The notes beneath the pieces are model-generated. The model had not been told where the DNA came from. It searched no databases and saw only the letters and a program-made list of their open reading frames with translations. From assembly GCA_903859795.1 (NCBI GenBank), contig CAIOOC010000765.1, positions 1-6,248 on the forward strand: a stretch of 6,248 nt of DNA, written 5' to 3'. The translations under genes and the position numbers were made by a program. Below, piece by piece: positions 6,199-6,248 of the stretch (the stretch's first letter is position 1; each line of letters begins with the position of its first letter). This DNA is from an uncultured Bacteroidia bacterium. Its GTDB lineage: Bacteria; Bacteroidota; Bacteroidia; Bacteroidales; Prolixibacteraceae.

Positions 6199-6248
6199 AA
6201 TTTTATGCAGATTAACTTTATTTTGGTTTCCGGGAGTGAGCGGGTGAC
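6199..6248. other. Upstream edge of the sulfatase gene
   Basis: Only 50 bp precede the sulfatase start. No TAnnTTTG box is seen. One minus-strand frame ends in a TAA at 6220-6218 after ten open codons, which could be the tail of a preceding gene, but this is too short to judge. If so, the sulfatase would be about 20 bp downstream in an operon. Confidence 0.25.

Overview
The window looks like part of a Bacteroidota (Bacteroidetes) chromosome, moderately AT-rich, with every recognisable gene on the minus strand. The evidence is an ECF sigma factor of the Bacteroidetes type followed by a FecR-like anti-sigma factor, secreted polysaccharide-degrading enzymes, A/T-rich leaders without strong Shine-Dalgarno sequences, and two matches to the Bacteroidetes -7 box (TAnnTTTG). 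The genus cannot be told from the sequence.

In transcription order (right to left): (1) a secreted S1-type sulfatase with a complete formylglycine site, 6198-4666; (2) a 67-bp gap with a terminator-like hairpin that contains the sulfatase stop codon; (3) a 218-aa free-standing B12-binding protein, 4598-3942, whose cap domain carries the Wx9EH signature of CarH/LitR photoreceptors but which has no DNA-binding domain; (4) a 343-bp non-coding gap with a -7-like box and adjacent short palindromes; (5) a secreted GH92 family alpha-mannosidase-like enzyme, 3598-1259, with an altered GNEPSHH block; (6) a 273-bp gap with another -7-like box; (7) an ECF sigma factor with a hydrophobic C-terminal tail, 985-395; (8) a 156-bp gap; (9) the N-terminal part of a FecR-like anti-sigma factor, running off the left edge from 238.

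The sulfatase and GH92 enzyme are both predicted to be exported and could act on the same sulfated, mannose-containing glycan. The sigma/anti-sigma pair usually precedes SusC/SusD-type transporter genes in this phylum, so such genes may lie beyond the left edge. The most unusual item is the B12 photosensory-like module placed between two carbohydrate enzymes. Its sequence suggests adenosylcobalamin binding and perhaps light sensing, but the His that caps cobalt after photolysis in CarH is Glu here, so the output mechanism is open. I see no insertion sequence, CRISPR array, tRNA or rRNA.
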